Below are positions 11,990 through 24,811 of a DNA stretch of 64,000 nucleotides, one piece after another (the stretch's first letter is position 1; the number at the start of each line of letters is the position of its first letter). Made by a program: the position numbers and the translations under genes. Source of the DNA: Sclerodactyla briareus (lineage: Eukaryota > Echinodermata > Holothuroidea > Dendrochirotida > Sclerodactylidae); assembly GCA_026419785.1 (NCBI GenBank), contig JAODTK010000632.1:339501-403500 (forward strand), written 5' to 3'. The notes below the pieces were generated by a model. That model searched no databases. It saw only the letters and a program-made list of their open reading frames with translations, and was not told the origin of the DNA.

Positions 11990-13289
11990 ATGGACGCTGC
12001 GTTAGTCAACTTTTCCTCCTCTCATAGTTTTTGCCCTAGACGCAGTCCCCGCAACCTCTCTGGTCATGGGTTTAAGGTAAAATCAACATTGTTAAGCTAT
12101 CCAACGCACAGTTCAACATAACCTTGCCCATATCAACCGACTAGACTACAGTTACAACACCAGGGTTAATTGGTCCAGCCTCCCGCATGACAGGGTTTTG
12201 GTTTCACCCTGGGTTGGCAGTGCCACAGACTGCTACTGCTAATGGCTACTCATGTTTAACTCAGGGAGGAATAACAATTTCTTCACTCGCAAAAAAGTTC
12301 GGTTTTAATTTTTTCGGTATTTTGAAGGCGCAATAGATGCTTGTAACTAACTCTCTCTGCGTTATTCATTTAAGCAGTATTCCGTCAGTAAATTATGATC
12401 TTGGTTCCGTAAATAAAGAAATGAAAAAACGACGGGTTACTGACTGACATCGCACAAGTCAAATATATATGCGAACACATAGCATTCTCATATCCGGAAT
12501 TACACAAGAACTCTCAAGACTCAGTTAAATGGTAAGTTCGGTTATTTCCTTTGGGATTGTCTCCATTTCGACGCAGAGAGTGTCCTCGTCAATATGGATA
12601 GCGACGTAACTGACTGATTTTTTATTAAAAGTATTATTATTCCATTAAGTTTTTCATCAAAGCAACCTTCCTCAACTTTGACTGTACTCTAGAGAGAAAT
12701 ATAACGTTACATACGTCACTTCCAAATGAACACTTAGCGCACAATGAATAATATAACAATTGCTGCGGCGATTTGTATTTTAAACAAACGTTTGGGAATT
12801 CAAGCATAACGTTGAGGATTCTTAAGGCGCCTATTAGTCGTCGAGTAAGAATAAGTACATCAAGTAACGAATTGTAGAATGTCTATTGTTTCCCCTTCAT
12901 TTGTGATGCCTTGCCCGATTGTAATTCAACTACCGCACAGTCCCTAATAACCAAATCAATGCATGAATGAAAGACATGCAGCAAGCATATCCATCTGTAA
13001 GTTGTGAAAACAATTATTGGCAGGTGTGAACTGTTAGGGCCTCAATTTTTCTTCGAATTTTCATGTTTTAATGCCGTGTTTTTTCCCCCTCATTAGTAGG
13101 ATTTGCGTCCTTACATCTGCATAGTACTTCCCTTGAGTCCACCTGCAAATTGCAATTATCTGCAAATGAATTTGCATTTCTTGGGTCCCCTTGAGAGAAT
13201 ATTTGATTTATATCTATTTGGGTAAAGATTTCGTTAGTATTGATTACTTCTGGAATTTGAAAATATATTCAGGTTTGTTCTTTGTTGGT

Positions 13290-13321
<32 letters not shown>

Positions 13322-13627
13322 TCACGACATCATTACCCTTGGTGAGTTTTTCCCTTAATTCCCACTTGACATGATACTCACCGTCATTCAATTGTAGTCA
13401 AAACACGGAGTCTTCATCTGCTGAGGGCACAATGCTTTCATTTTTCACGCCCTCGTTGAAGTAGTATTTAATTGGTGAAATCTTGGAAATCTTCATCAAA
13501 ACTGGACCCCTCATACATTGAAGACCGGTTTTAGGAACTAATTGACACCTGAACAGGTGTGTATAGCTCGTGAAGATACTTTGAATATTTGTGCCAAAAT
13601 ACTACATTGTGCCTTTTTTATTCCTTA
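11990..13627. other. No recognised features
   Basis: I see no coding similarity, structured RNA or transposon ends in this stretch. A 30-base poly-T tract lies at 13291-13320. Confidence 0.5.
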
Positions 13628-16600
13628 CGAATCCATAGAATCTATGCAGTCACGTCGGTGTGTGTGTTGTGTGTGTCTGCGTGTGTGGTTAATGTGTAGG
13701 TGTGTGACGCCCAGCTTGTAAACACGATAACTTGAACAGGTTTGGGTAGGTCAGCTCCTACTTGGATATGCGAACTGTGTTCCCCATGAGTACAGTAACG
13801 CTATTGTTTTGGGGTCGGTCAGAGGTCATTTGAGTCACCAGAGGTCAAAGAGTCTGAAAACCTTGTAAACACGATCATTCCAGAATGGTTGGTCTGATCA
13901 GTGAAATTAGGTGTATAGCTTTCCTTATTGGGAGTACAGGAACCCTGTTGTTTTTTGGTCCAGGTCGGGTGAATTTTGTCGAAATAAACATTGTGAAAAT
14001 TCGATATTTTTGCTAATTTTGGCTTGTAAACACGAGAACTTGCCCCCCTGTGGATGCAGCTCATACTTGGTATGTGTGTTCACCATGAAGTACATGAACC
14101 CTATGTGTTTTTGGGGTCCGGTCAGAGGTCTCTAGGTCACCAGAGGTCACAGTCTGAAAACCTGTGTAAACATGATACGTTCGCAGATGGTTGGTCGATC
14201 AAGTTGAAAATAGGTGTAAATAAGCTTTCTTATGTGGAGTACAGGAACCCTATTGTTTTTGGTTCGGTCGGGAGTGATTTTGGTTCGAAAATAAAAATTT
14301 GTGAAATTCGATGTTTTTGGCCAATTTTGGCTTGTAAAATACGATAACTCCGACCCCACCTGGATGGATGAAGCGTCATACTTGGTATGTGTTTTCCCCT
14401 TATGAAGTAGCACATGAACCCGATTGTTTGATGTCAGGTCAAGGTCCTGAGGGTCACCAAGGCAAAGTCTGAAAACTTTTAACCCGATGCAGTCCAGATG
14501 GTTGGTCTGGATCAAGTTGAAATTAGGTGTAGAGCTTTCTTATTGGGATTACAGGACCCTGTTTGTTTTTGGTACAGGTCGGGGTGAAATTTTGGTCGAA
14601 AATAAAAAAATTTTGAACATTCGATATTTTGGCTATTTTGCTTGTAACACGATAACTGGACCCAATCTTGATGGATGAAGCTCATTACTTGGTATGTGTG
14701 TTCCCCATGATGAGTACATGAACCCTATTGTTTTGGGGTCCAGTCAGAGGTCATCTGAGGTCACAGAGGTCAAAGTCTGAAAACCTTGTAAACACGATAA
14801 GTCCATTATGGTTGGTTTCATTCAAGTTGAAATTAGGTGTATAGCTTTCTTATGGGGAGTACATAAACCCCTTTGTTTTTGGTTCAGGTCGGGATGAATT
14901 TTTGTCGAAAATAAAAAATTTGTGAAAATTCGAATATTTTGGCCAATTTTGGCCTTTAACACACGATAACTCGACCCCACCTGGATGGATGAAGCTCATA
15001 TTACTTGGTATGTGTGTTCCCCATGATGAGTACCATGAACCCTATTGTTTTTTGGTCCAGGTTGGGGTGGATTTTGGTCATCTGAGGTCACCAGAGGTCC
15101 AAAGTTCTAAAAACCTTGTAAGCACGCATAGTCTAGAATGGTTGTCTGATCAAGTTGATATCAGGTGTATAGCTTTCCTTCTTATGGGGATACAGAAACC
15201 CTATTGTTTCTGGTTCTGTCGGGGTGATTTGGTCGAAACTAGAAATTGTGTGTGAAATTCGATATTTCGGCCAATTTTGGCTTGTAAACACGATACTCGA
15301 CCCCACCCGGATGAATGAAACTCATTCTTTGTATGTGTGTTCCGGATGATTAGTACATGAACCCTATCTTTTGAGATCAGGTCATAGGTCATCTGAGGTC
15401 ACCAGAGTCAAAGTCTGCAGTCACCTGTAAACACGATAAGTCCATTAATGGGTTGGTCGATCAAGTTGAAATTAGGTGTAAGCTTTCTTATGGGGAGTAC
15501 AGGCACCCTAATGATTTTGGTACAGGTCGGAGTGCATTGTTGGGTCGAAAATAGAAAATTGTGAAAATTCCGATAGTTTGCCAATTTTGGCTTGTAAACA
15601 CGATACTCGACCCCACCTCGATGGAGAAGCTCAATACTTGGTATGTGTGTTCCCCATGATGATTACAAGAACCCATTGTTTTAGGGGTCAGGTCATAGGT
15701 CATCTGAGGTCACCAGAGGTCAAAGTCTGAAAACCTGTAAACACGATCAGTCCAGATGGTTGTCTGATCCGTTGCAAAGTGGTGTATAAGCTTCTTATGG
15801 TAGTACAGGACCCGTGTTTTTTGGTCCGGTCGGGGTGAATGTTGGTCGAAAATTAGAAACAAATTGTGAAAATTCGATCTTTTGGCTAATTTTGGCTTGG
15901 TAAACAACGATAACTCGACCCCACCTGGATGGATTGAAGCCCATACTTTGGTATGTTGTTCCCCAGATAGTACATGAACCCTATTGTTTTGGGGTCAGGT
16001 CAGAGGTCATCTGAGGTCACCAGAGGTCAAAGTCTGAAACCCTGTAAACACGATTAATCCGACTGGTTGTCTGATCAAGTTGAATTAGGTGTATATGCTT
16101 TCTTATGGGGAGTACGGAACCCTATTGTTTTTGGTTCAGGTCGGGATGCATTTTGGGTCGAAATAGAACATTTTGTGAAATCGATATTGTTGGGGGCAAT
16201 TTTGGCTTGTAAAACAGGATAACTCAAGCCCACCTGAATGGATGAAGCCCTGCATCTTGTATGTGTTGTGTGTTCCCATGGATGATGAATGACCCTATTG
16301 TTTTGGGGTCAGGTCAGAGGTTCATCTGAGGTCACCAGAAGGTCAAAGTCTGAAAACCTTGTAGCACGATAATCCAGAATGGTTGGTTGCAAGTTGATAC
16401 AGGTGTAATAGCTTTCTTATGGGGAGTACAGAAACATTGTTTCTGGTTCGGTCGGGGTGAAATTTTGGTCGAAAATAGAAATTTTGTGAAAATTTGATAT
16501 TTCCGGCCAATTTGGGCTTGTAAACACGATAACTCGAACCCCACCCGTATGAATGAAACTTCATACTTGTTATGTGTGTTCCGGATGATGAGTACATGAA

Positions 16601-17384
16601 CCCTACTCGTTTTGAGATCAGGTCCAAGGTCATCGAGGTACCAGAGTCAAAGTCTGAAGACCCTGTAAACACGATAAGTCCCATACTTTTGGTCTGATCA
16701 AGTTGAAACTTAGTATAACGCTTTCTTATGGGGAGTACAGGACCCTATTTTTTTTCAGGTCGAGGAGTGAATTTTTGATCGAAATATAAACATTTTTTGA
16801 AAATTGATATTTTAAGCCAATTTTCTTTTGTAAACACGATAACTTGAACCCCACCTGGATGGATAGCTCATACTCTTGGTATTTTGTTCCACATGATGAG
16901 TATTTTAACCCTTTGTTTTTGGGGTCAAGTCGAGGTCCATCTGAGGTCACTGGAGGGTCAAGTCTGGAAACCTGTAAACACGATAAGTCCAGAACGGGTT
17001 GGTCTGATCAGGTTGAAATAGGTGTGTATCTTTCTTATGGGGAGTACATAAACCCTATTGTTTTTGGTAAAGGGCGGGGTGAATGAGGCCTCATACTTGG
17101 TGGGTGTATTCCCCATGATGAGTACATGAACCCTACTATTTTGGGGTCAGGTCGAAAGGTCAGCTCAGGTTACCCGAGTCAAATTCTGAAACCTCGAAAT
17201 TTGGGTGTAGCTTCTGCTTTCTTACCAAGGGTACAGACCCGCTTGAGTTGGTTGGTCAAAGATAGAAATTGTCAGACGTTATGTTTGCTATAATGAGCTG
17301 GTACTATCTCCCATTTGTCATGTTGTCTGGCTATGGGTTTGACAGAACAGTCCAGGAATCACTAAGCCTTTTGGCTTTCTCTAG
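13628..17384 (+). repeat. Satellite array 1 with Helitron-like ends
   Basis: About eleven tandem units of ~310 bp. Each unit holds two related halves: one (~148 bp) with ACTCGACCCCACCTGGATGG and AGAGGTCATCTGAGGTCACC, one (~165 bp) with CAGAATGGTTGGTCTGATCA and GGTCGGGGTGAATTTTGG. Both halves start with TGTAAACACGATAA and carry a GTACATGAACCCTATTG-like core, so the unit is a diverged dimer. Anchors recur near 13745, 14050, 14365, 14670, 14980, 15305, 15620, 15930, 16235, 16550 and 16857. A GT-rich tract starts the array; AAGCC-TTTT-GGCTT (17364-17377) then CTAG before T ends it. ORFs here are artefacts. Confidence 0.85.
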
Positions 17385-18757
17385 TTTCTCTTTAACTAAC
17401 GCAACACTCCTGTGACCGACTTCAGGTGTTCTGTGGATAGGGAACACGTTGGCTGGTATTTTCAAGTCGTAAATGGTAGGAATGGTACCTAAGTATGTAG
17501 CCTTCCCTGACTCACATATACAGATGTACCGAGAAGCGTTGCGTCGCTACCTTTGCGCCCTCTCTCTCTTTCACCAGTTTACTCTCCTCCCCATTATAGG
17601 TATTTCATTCACAATTACATGTACATGTATCATCTCCAGCGTGTTTTTCACAGTTCTCCACTGAAATCTATATCTCCGTCCTTTTCTCACCATTCCGTTT
17701 CTCAAGTTGGCTTTCCTGGTCTGGCCTGTCGGTATCTCCATCCCCTTTTTTTATTTTTAGAACGCCGTCCTTGTCGCGTACTGCTGTACCTATAATTCCT
17801 GATAAGATCGCCGTCAAGCCTTAAGATGTTGAAGAGTTGCCTTTTATTAACCGAACCGGTTGCTTTCTCGTCAAGCCGCCTCATGTCGCTTTCCTCCCTC
17901 TACCATGCTGGAATTCCGTGCTTTTTCTTCCTGTACGCCCCCTCCGTTTTTTTATCTGCCCCATCTCGTAAATGGATGTTGCTATCTCCCAACAGACTAC
18001 CACTTGTACAATTTCTCCTCCCTTGGCTAACTCTGCGTCCAAATCCATATATTTTCCTCCCTACTTGTTAACATCATCTGCGAACATCATGTCACAGAAG
18101 ACTCCTCCTGTCAAACAGCCTATGAGAAAGCAGCCATTAAGGGAGTAGTTAGGACTGAACCTCGATGGACCCTAACTTTGAACGCTGCAGTATCTGTAGT
18201 GTTTAATCTCTGCATCAATTCAAACAGTAGTGGTCTCCTATTTTCATTCCATTTTAGTCATAATCCAAACTGAATATATCGATAAGGGTATGACTCTTTT
18301 CTTTCTATCTAAGGTTAAGGTTACTTATAGGCCGACAAACAACGCCGTAGTCAGCGACTGATTCTCCTGGTCCTATCACTCCCGATATGTGGTATGACCG
18401 AGTATAAGGCCATCTGAAACTGGCGCTCGTGGTTTATCATGTATTACGAGTCGTTGCTTCGTTGCTGTATTCCTTCTTCCCTACAATCACGGACAACTTG
18501 TTCACATAAAAATCGACACACTGCAATATACCAGAAAGAAGTTACCAAGAAAGAAGTATGTAACTCATATCCTGCGGCAGCATCAACTTATGCAACAAAT
18601 TGGACCCTATTAAACAGGGCAAATTCCAGCGTCTACGAAACAAGAGATGACTTTTTTAGGAATACGTGATATGTTTGTTATGCCACGAGCACTTGTGTAC
18701 CAGCTGAACTTCACCCAAGCCCTGAAGGACTCATAAAGGTCCGTCAGTTTCTCGTTG
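17385..18757. other. No assured features; weak minus-strand open frames
   Basis: Minus-strand readings at about 17700-18110 include MFADDV and VRDKDGVL, which resemble LINE motifs in isolation, but neighbouring sequence does not support an RT. Nothing else is recognised. Confidence 0.35.
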
Positions 18758-18760
18758 TTA

Positions 18761-19504
18761 AGGCCCCCACACACGATCAATTGTTTCGTCAATTAATTGA
18801 TGTCAATTAATTGATATCAATTAATTGACGAGGACATTGATCGTGTGTGGGAGACATTGACAGCGAATTAATTGAAACAATATCATTGAAGCAACCATTG
18901 ACGGATCAAAGTTCCTTCGATATTTATTGACGGCTCGTCAATTAGAATGACTGTGTGTGGGCGAAGTGTCAATATATTGATCGATAATTCATATATGTCT
19001 GACCGTCGAAGAGTGACAACATGGGTGACACAAAGAGAGAAGCCGCCCGCAAATTCCTGCTGGAAGTCATAGCAACTTACGAATCTCTACCGGCATTATG
19101 AAAATCAAATCCGATGAATATATGCCTTTTTCACTAGTATTGGCCTCACAATATTTAGAAGTTCATCATACGATGCAGCGTCTATTCTCAGGAAATTCCT
19201 ATAATAGTGCGGCTCATCTTCCCTCAACTCCTTGAGCAACCGGGCATGTCCGAGCTGATTCCGACGGAGGAACCATTTTTTCGACCACTTCCTCCTCTTT
19301 TTTTTTTTTTTTTTTGAGTACCTCCAGGGCAAGAACTATTGCCAGTGCAATAGATCCTTCCATTGCAAAGATTTCGGTCGGAATGATAATTGACACAAAA
19401 AGCTGAAAAAAAAAACATTTATCGTGTGTGGGGAACATCAATTAATCGAATCAATTAATTGACATCAATTAATTGACGAAAAAATTGATCGTGTGTGGGG
19501 GCCT
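18761..19504 (-). mobile_element. PIF/Harbinger element, internally deleted
   Basis: Inverted terminal repeats begin AGGCCCCCACACACGATCAA at 18761 and at the reverse complement of 19504. They are near-perfect for about 50 bp and include palindromic TCAATTAATTGA motifs. The trinucleotide TTA flanks both ends (18758-18760 and 19505-19507), the target duplication typical of PIF/Harbinger. The 744-bp element encodes only the N terminus of its transposase, so it is a non-autonomous deletion derivative. Confidence 0.85.
19105..19363 (-). pseudogene. PIF/Harbinger (HARBI1-like) transposase, N-terminal fragment
   Basis: The reading probably starts at ATG 19363 (MEGSIALAIVLALEVL), runs into a lysine stretch encoded by the poly-T/A tract near 19300-19316, shifts frame there, and continues KWSKKWFLRRNQLGHARLL then DEPHYYRNFLRIDAASYDEL. 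The W..RR....G....L and YRNFLRID segments are characteristic of the N terminus of PIF/Harbinger transposases (HARBI1 family). It stops at 19105, before the DDE catalytic domain, which is missing. The real family length is several hundred residues, so this cannot catalyse transposition. Confidence 0.75.
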
Positions 19505-19554
19505 TTACACCAACGGGGAATTCTAAAACCTCAATGTTACGGGTTCGCAATACC

Positions 19555-20115
19555 GACCTACTTATCCTACAAATAGGAGATGGCGCGTAACTTCTTCTCT
19601 GTGTTTAGAAGATGTCAGTTAACGAAGTACTTAACTTTGACTCCCTGTTGTTACGGGATCACCCACATGCTTCCACCCAAAGGCTTTTCCCCGTTAAGAA
19701 GACAGAGGAACACTACATCCTGATGTCGTTTTTGTCGATATATCGCAAGATCGACCTTTTCCTCCTACAAAGAGAAGGTAAAGTCAGAGTCACTTCTCAC
19801 TGTACCGGGACAGAAATCGTCCGTTCGGGTAACCGAGTGTTATAAGGGAATCAAGTGGTGTCCCTGTTCCCCCACGTGTGTTCACCCACATATTCTCTGA
19901 AATGAATAATACGTACTGACAACCTTCGACGATATTTGGCAGACCGACAACTTCTTTGACAAATAGAAGGTGAGTTGTAAAATCCTCTCTGTGCCAAGAA
20001 ACTAGTCTGATCAGCAACAACGCCAGTATACCAAGTGAACTCGAATGTATCCCAGCTGTAACGGGTCCATCTACATGTATCTTCCTGCAGGATCTTCTCC
20101 TCTTAGAGGACATTT
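19555..20115 (+). repeat. Degenerate ~195-bp tandem repeat, three units
   Basis: Recurring landmarks are spaced about 190-200 bp. GTTACGGGATCACCCACATG-type sequence occurs near 19660, a CCCCCACGTG...CACCCACAT version near 19870, and GTAACGGGTCCATCTACATG near 20058. Each is preceded by a CTTCT..AGAAG..TCTCTGTG-like block (near 19592, 19765, 19950). Divergence is high. The overlapping 77- and 107-codon frames are therefore probably not genes. Confidence 0.45.
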
Positions 20116-22662
20116 AATACTACGACGACTAAGACGCCATTTGCTGCTTTAAAATGTGTTCAATATGACATTGTCTAAAAGATATTGTCCGACTTTTTTT
20201 CAGGTCTAGTCTATTAAATTGTTTTCTTTACACACTTGCCTTTCTCTGTCATCTTTCATTACTCTTCCTTCTCGTAACCATCAGTGAGTGTATTCCCCAG
20301 TTTTATACAGAGTCCAGTTTCAATGTTCAGTTGATTCGAAATTTTGGTACCGCCTATCAACTATATCATTCGAATCGAATCCCAGCTAACAAGAGCGTGT
20401 TACACAAACTACAGTTAGTCAGTCCGGAATTAGCTCTAGTGCTTGCGTCATTTCCCCCAACGCTGGCATTCGTGACAAATTCCATAAAGCTCAATTTACA
20501 ACAGAATGACAATGGAGTGACAACGGACAGTGAGCAATTCTGCCTCACAACTCAAATGAGGCTTCACAAGTTGAGAACATGTCCAAGTATACGTTGGTTA
20601 TTTACTCTTGGCTAAATCGGTCAGAAAAAACAGAACGAAATCCATTAATATAAAAAAAGGTTCATTAGGATGTGTGGTCTAATTCACTCTTCACTAATTC
20701 TCTCAGAAAAACAGAAAGAATTCACTGTCATCATCCATTGTCATCACTGCATGTAATTTTAACCTGGTCTGGCGGTCAACCATTTTGGCCATATTTGAAA
20801 AGTATCCCTGCAAATGAACAGAGACTTTGAAGACAGAAATCGTACTCAAACATTGAAGTAAAATAGTTGAACCTTCGAAATATTTCCTTTTTGGTGCTCA
20901 AAATGTGTGTAACTCGTGCATTGAGGCTTAGAAACACAACAGGTGCATCGCTGTACAAGCCTATTTAGGCCATTGTACAAAGTCAATGGGCCTATATCAG
21001 CTTAGGCCAAGTTGAAATGCTCGAGACGTACCCCTGAGAGTTCCCATTCAGTAGCAGAATAATAAAGAGTAATTCCAGACAAAATATGATGACTATGGGG
21101 GGTTCTTTGGCTCCTCTGGAAGGATCCAAGATTTTGTCTCAAGACCGAGAACCTTGATTTTGACCTTGACCTTTGCATGACCTCGCAAAACATAAAACAC
21201 CCCCTCCCATGAAACTATGCACCGAATTAAAGCTTCCTTTCCTCTTTCAAATAATAAAATACCAACAGGCAGGGTTAACGGGGCAGACAGCCCTGATTGG
21301 CCGCTACTATTTCATTACAAAAAGTCGTGCCTCATGGCTTACTGAGAGCTAGCTATAAAGTTCACCTTTCAATTTTCATTACGAAAATACTCAAGAGAAT
21401 TATTATTATTAGTTTCGAAGAAAATAATGGCAACTTTTGTTCTATTAATTCAACCGTACAGTGTAGCTTGCGGACAGGGTCACTGACTGAGCCAAATCAG
21501 TAGTAATGCATAGAAATGGATAGCAATGCCCACGCTGGTCGTTACAGAATACCTCATGTGGCGTCGCAGAGATATTGTGAGAACCTCTTTTAAACATTGT
21601 CAATGTGACCAAGTCGTACAGTGGAAAAGAAAAAGAACTGTTCACAGGATAAACATGAATATTCTCATTAATTTTCAAGTGAATACTACATTCCGTCTTT
21701 CTGTTATTAGAAACATCGCTGCAACATTTACTGTATAGAACCAATTAGCGACCTTTGCATCGTTTCAGCGTTTCGTTTCATCAATTCTTCGAAATTCGAA
21801 ATTCGAAATTGACGTTCCTCGACGAGGCAACGTACGAGAACCTCTGAATTGGGAATGAGAGGCTTTCACATGCTCTTTTTTTCAATCAATATCAGTTTTC
21901 AGGAAATCTGTTGCATGACCATTGGACCTTCTGATTGGTCATTCATCAGGATCAGACCGTTTATTTCCTTTCACTTAGAGGAACGAATTCGAAGTTCGAC
22001 TGGCTAAAATGAATATCCGTGTACATTGACAAAACATTCGAATTCCAATCGACGTTGATAAAGCTAGTGACCAAAATGGCTGTATATTCTTCGCGGAATA
22101 AACTTCTTTCCCCCACTGCCCGATATAATTAGATAAGAGTTTCAGAAACTATCAAAACCAATTTTCCGCTGAACACATTCCTCACTGCCGCGCTCGTGAC
22201 GAACTATAATTACGATTCAAATGAAATTAGAGCTTCAGTATTGATTTATTCTGATGTATTTTGGAGGTGACCGAAGGCGTTGATATTGAAACGTCACTGG
22301 GGCAATAAAAAAAAAATCGTCGCGTGAACGGGATTCTTTGATTTTTCCTGTAACAGAACCAAGCTCATGACAGTAGTGACAGACTATCATTGAAATCGGC
22401 GTCCGAAGTCAGACCGACTCGCAAATCCCCCAGTAAAATAACTTAGTGGTCCCACTAAACGTTGATGAAGATTGGTTTGTTTAGCGTACTCAGCTGATAG
22501 GGCCTTTATTCATAATTATAATTCCGTATTCTTCTAAAATATGTTTGGTTCGAATACTTATTTCATGAAGCTTTCAGATACAATTTCAAACGGCCCAACC
22601 CCATAAACATAGGAATGTCGCTTTCCAATATTTGACGTTATTAACTCCGCATTGCAATTTTT
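20116..22662. other. No recognised features
   Basis: I find no coding similarity or transposon ends in this stretch. A short ATTCGAA repeat occurs near 21793-21810. Confidence 0.45.
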
Positions 22663-22701
22663 GATTCCTTGACGAAGTCAGAGGAATCTATGCAGTCATG
22701 A

Positions 22702-22738
<37 letters not shown>

Positions 22739-23557
22739 TATGTATGGATGTGTGTATGTGTGTATGTAACGCGGACTTGTAAAACCCGGATAAGCTCGAC
22801 CCCACCTGAATGGATGAAGCTCATACTTGGTATGTGTGTTCCCCATGATGAGTACATAAACCCTATTGTTTTGGGGTCAGGTCAGAGGTCATCTGAGGTC
22901 ACCAGAGGTCAAAGTCTGAAAACCTTATGAACACGATAAGTCCAGAATGATTGGTCTGACGGGTTCAAATTGGTGTGTAGCTCTCTTATGGTAGATTACA
23001 GACCCTATTGTTTCTAGTATAGGTCGGGGTGAATTTTGTTCAAAAATAGCAAATTTGTGAAAAGTCCATATTTGGTCATTTTGGCTTGTGAACACGATTA
23101 CTTGACCCCACCTGGATGGATGAAGCTCATACTTCGTATGTGTGTTCCCCATGATGAGTTACATGAAGCCTATCGTTTTGGGGTCAGGTCAGAGGTCATC
23201 TGAGGTCACCAGAGGTCAAAGTCTGAAAACCTTATGAACACGATAAGTCCAGAATGGTTGGTCTGATAAGGTTCAAAATTTGGTGTGTAGCTTTCTGAGT
23301 AGGATTACAGAGACCATATTTTCTCTGGTTTAGGTCGGGGTGAATTTCTGTGAAAATAGAAAATTTGTGAAAAGTTATAATTTTAGCTCATTTTGGCTTG
23401 TGAACACGATTACTTGACCCCACCTGGATGGATGAAGCTCATACTTCGTATGTGTGTTCCCCATGATGAGTACATAAACCCTATTGTTTTGGGGTCAGGT
23501 CAGGGGTCATCTGAGGTCACCAGAGGTCAAAGTCTGAAAACCTTGGGAACACGATAA

Positions 23558-24499
23558 AGCCGCGTTTCCATGCACGCGGGCGGGCGGGCGGGCGGTCGGG
23601 CGGGCGGTCGGGCGTTAAAATTCGCTCATCGTTATTTTCAATGGAGCCGTTTCCATGCACGCGGACGGGCGGGCGGCGGGCGTTTTCTCGAATCGGTCAT
23701 GTAGCGATTTTTTCGCCCCCGCCCCGGTGTCCGCGTGGTATGTCGCAACAATCCAGGGATTTCCCTGCATCTGACGGCTTGAAGCGGAAATGAGAGTAGA
23801 GGACAATTTTAGGTTCAAATAATGTTCCAAACAACAATCATAACTTTTTCAACACTAGTGATGAAATTTTATCAGATTGTGTTGTATTCAACGGACGACA
23901 CCTATTTGAACACATATTTACATGTTTAAATCCATGATATGTCAAGTATTTGCTAATTAAATCTCCAAAAACCTGTCAATTGTGAAGTTTTAATAGTGGG
24001 CGTAATCGTGACATTCAGAACAATGGTTTTCAGAAAATGAACACCGAGTGATTTCTAGGTTGAAACATAGTATGCGTCCGCGGTGTTTACAACAGACAAC
24101 AACGGCAACGACAACAACGACGACGACAACAACAACAACAACGACGACAACAACAACAACAACGACGACGACAACAACAACGACAACGACAACAACGACA
24201 ACAACGACGACGACAACAACAACGACGACAACAACAACGACAACGACAACGACAACAACAACAACAATAATAATAACAATAATAACATTAATAACAATAA
24301 TAATAATAACATATTGATAATAGTAGGCTACATCGGTTCTTATATAGCGCATATACACACTAAAAGTGAAAAGAGGTGCGTGACTCGAGAAAACGCCCGC
24401 CAGCCACCCCGCGTGCATGGAAACGGGTCTTCCAAAACGCCCGCTCGCCCGTCCGCCCGCCCGCCCGCCCGCCCGCGTGCATGGAAACGCGACGCGGCT
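23558..24499 (+). mobile_element. PIF/Harbinger-like MITE in satellite, copy 1
   Basis: Terminal inverted repeats begin AGCCGCG and lead into CGTTTCCATGCACGCGGGCG, followed by GGGC repeats. The motif TTTCCATGCACGCGG occurs twice per end. The trinucleotide TAA lies on both sides (23555-23557 and 24500-24502), and joining the flanks restores the satellite unit exactly, so the ends are secure. The interior holds a long AAC/GAC triplet tract and no transposase. TSD length and sequence suggest PIF/Harbinger. Confidence 0.75.
24089..24312 (+). repeat. AAC/GAC triplet microsatellite, MITE copy 1
   Basis: A long mixed run of AAC and GAC triplets turns into AAT-rich triplets at its right end. It produces long homopolymeric ORFs in all frames (Asn/Asp, Thr, Val, Leu), none of which are genes. 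An equivalent tract lies in MITE copy 2. Confidence 0.9.
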
Positions 24500-24811
24500 T
24501 AAGTCCAGAATGGTTGGTCTGATAAGGTTCAAAATTTGGTGTGTAGCTTTCTGAGTAGGATTACAGAGACCATATTTTCTCTGGTTTAGGTCGGGGTGAA
24601 TTTCTGTAAAAATAGAAAATTTGTGACAAGTTAAATATTTTAGCTCATTTTGGCTTGTGGCAATGGTTAACTCGACCACCTGGATGGGAAGCCATACTTG
24701 GTATGTTGTGTTCCCCATGATGAGTACATGAACCCTATTGTTTTGGGGTCAGGTCAGGGGTCATCTGAGGTCACCAGAGGTCAAAGTCTGAAAACCTTGG
24801 GAACACGATAA

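Larger units (their letters stand above)
5006..11990 (+). repeat. Duplication copy A (partner at 27986-38990)
   Basis: Long blocks match copy B in the same order and orientation. Landmarks A to B: 5009 to 27987, 5460 to 28490, 6000 to 29190, 7075 to 30230, 7350-7700 to 33022-33370, 7750-7880 to 33450-33610, 8580-8720 to 34000-34130, 8930-9440 to 35838-36460, 9590-10000 to 36515-36905, 10400 to 38045, 10660-10760 to 38260-38370, 11320-11680 to 38470-38760. The copies differ by many substitutions and small indels, so the event is old. No gene is clearly conserved in it. A carries private insertions at 6062-6993 and about 10770-11310. Confidence 0.75.

Noticed and set aside
13819-17086. Many 60-120-codon ORFs on both strands
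   Set aside because: They recur with the satellite period and read straight through repeat units, so they are repeat shadows.
17700-18110. Minus-strand MFADDV and VRDKDGVL, suggesting a LINE
   Set aside because: The motifs are isolated, and the sequence between and around them does not follow RT order.
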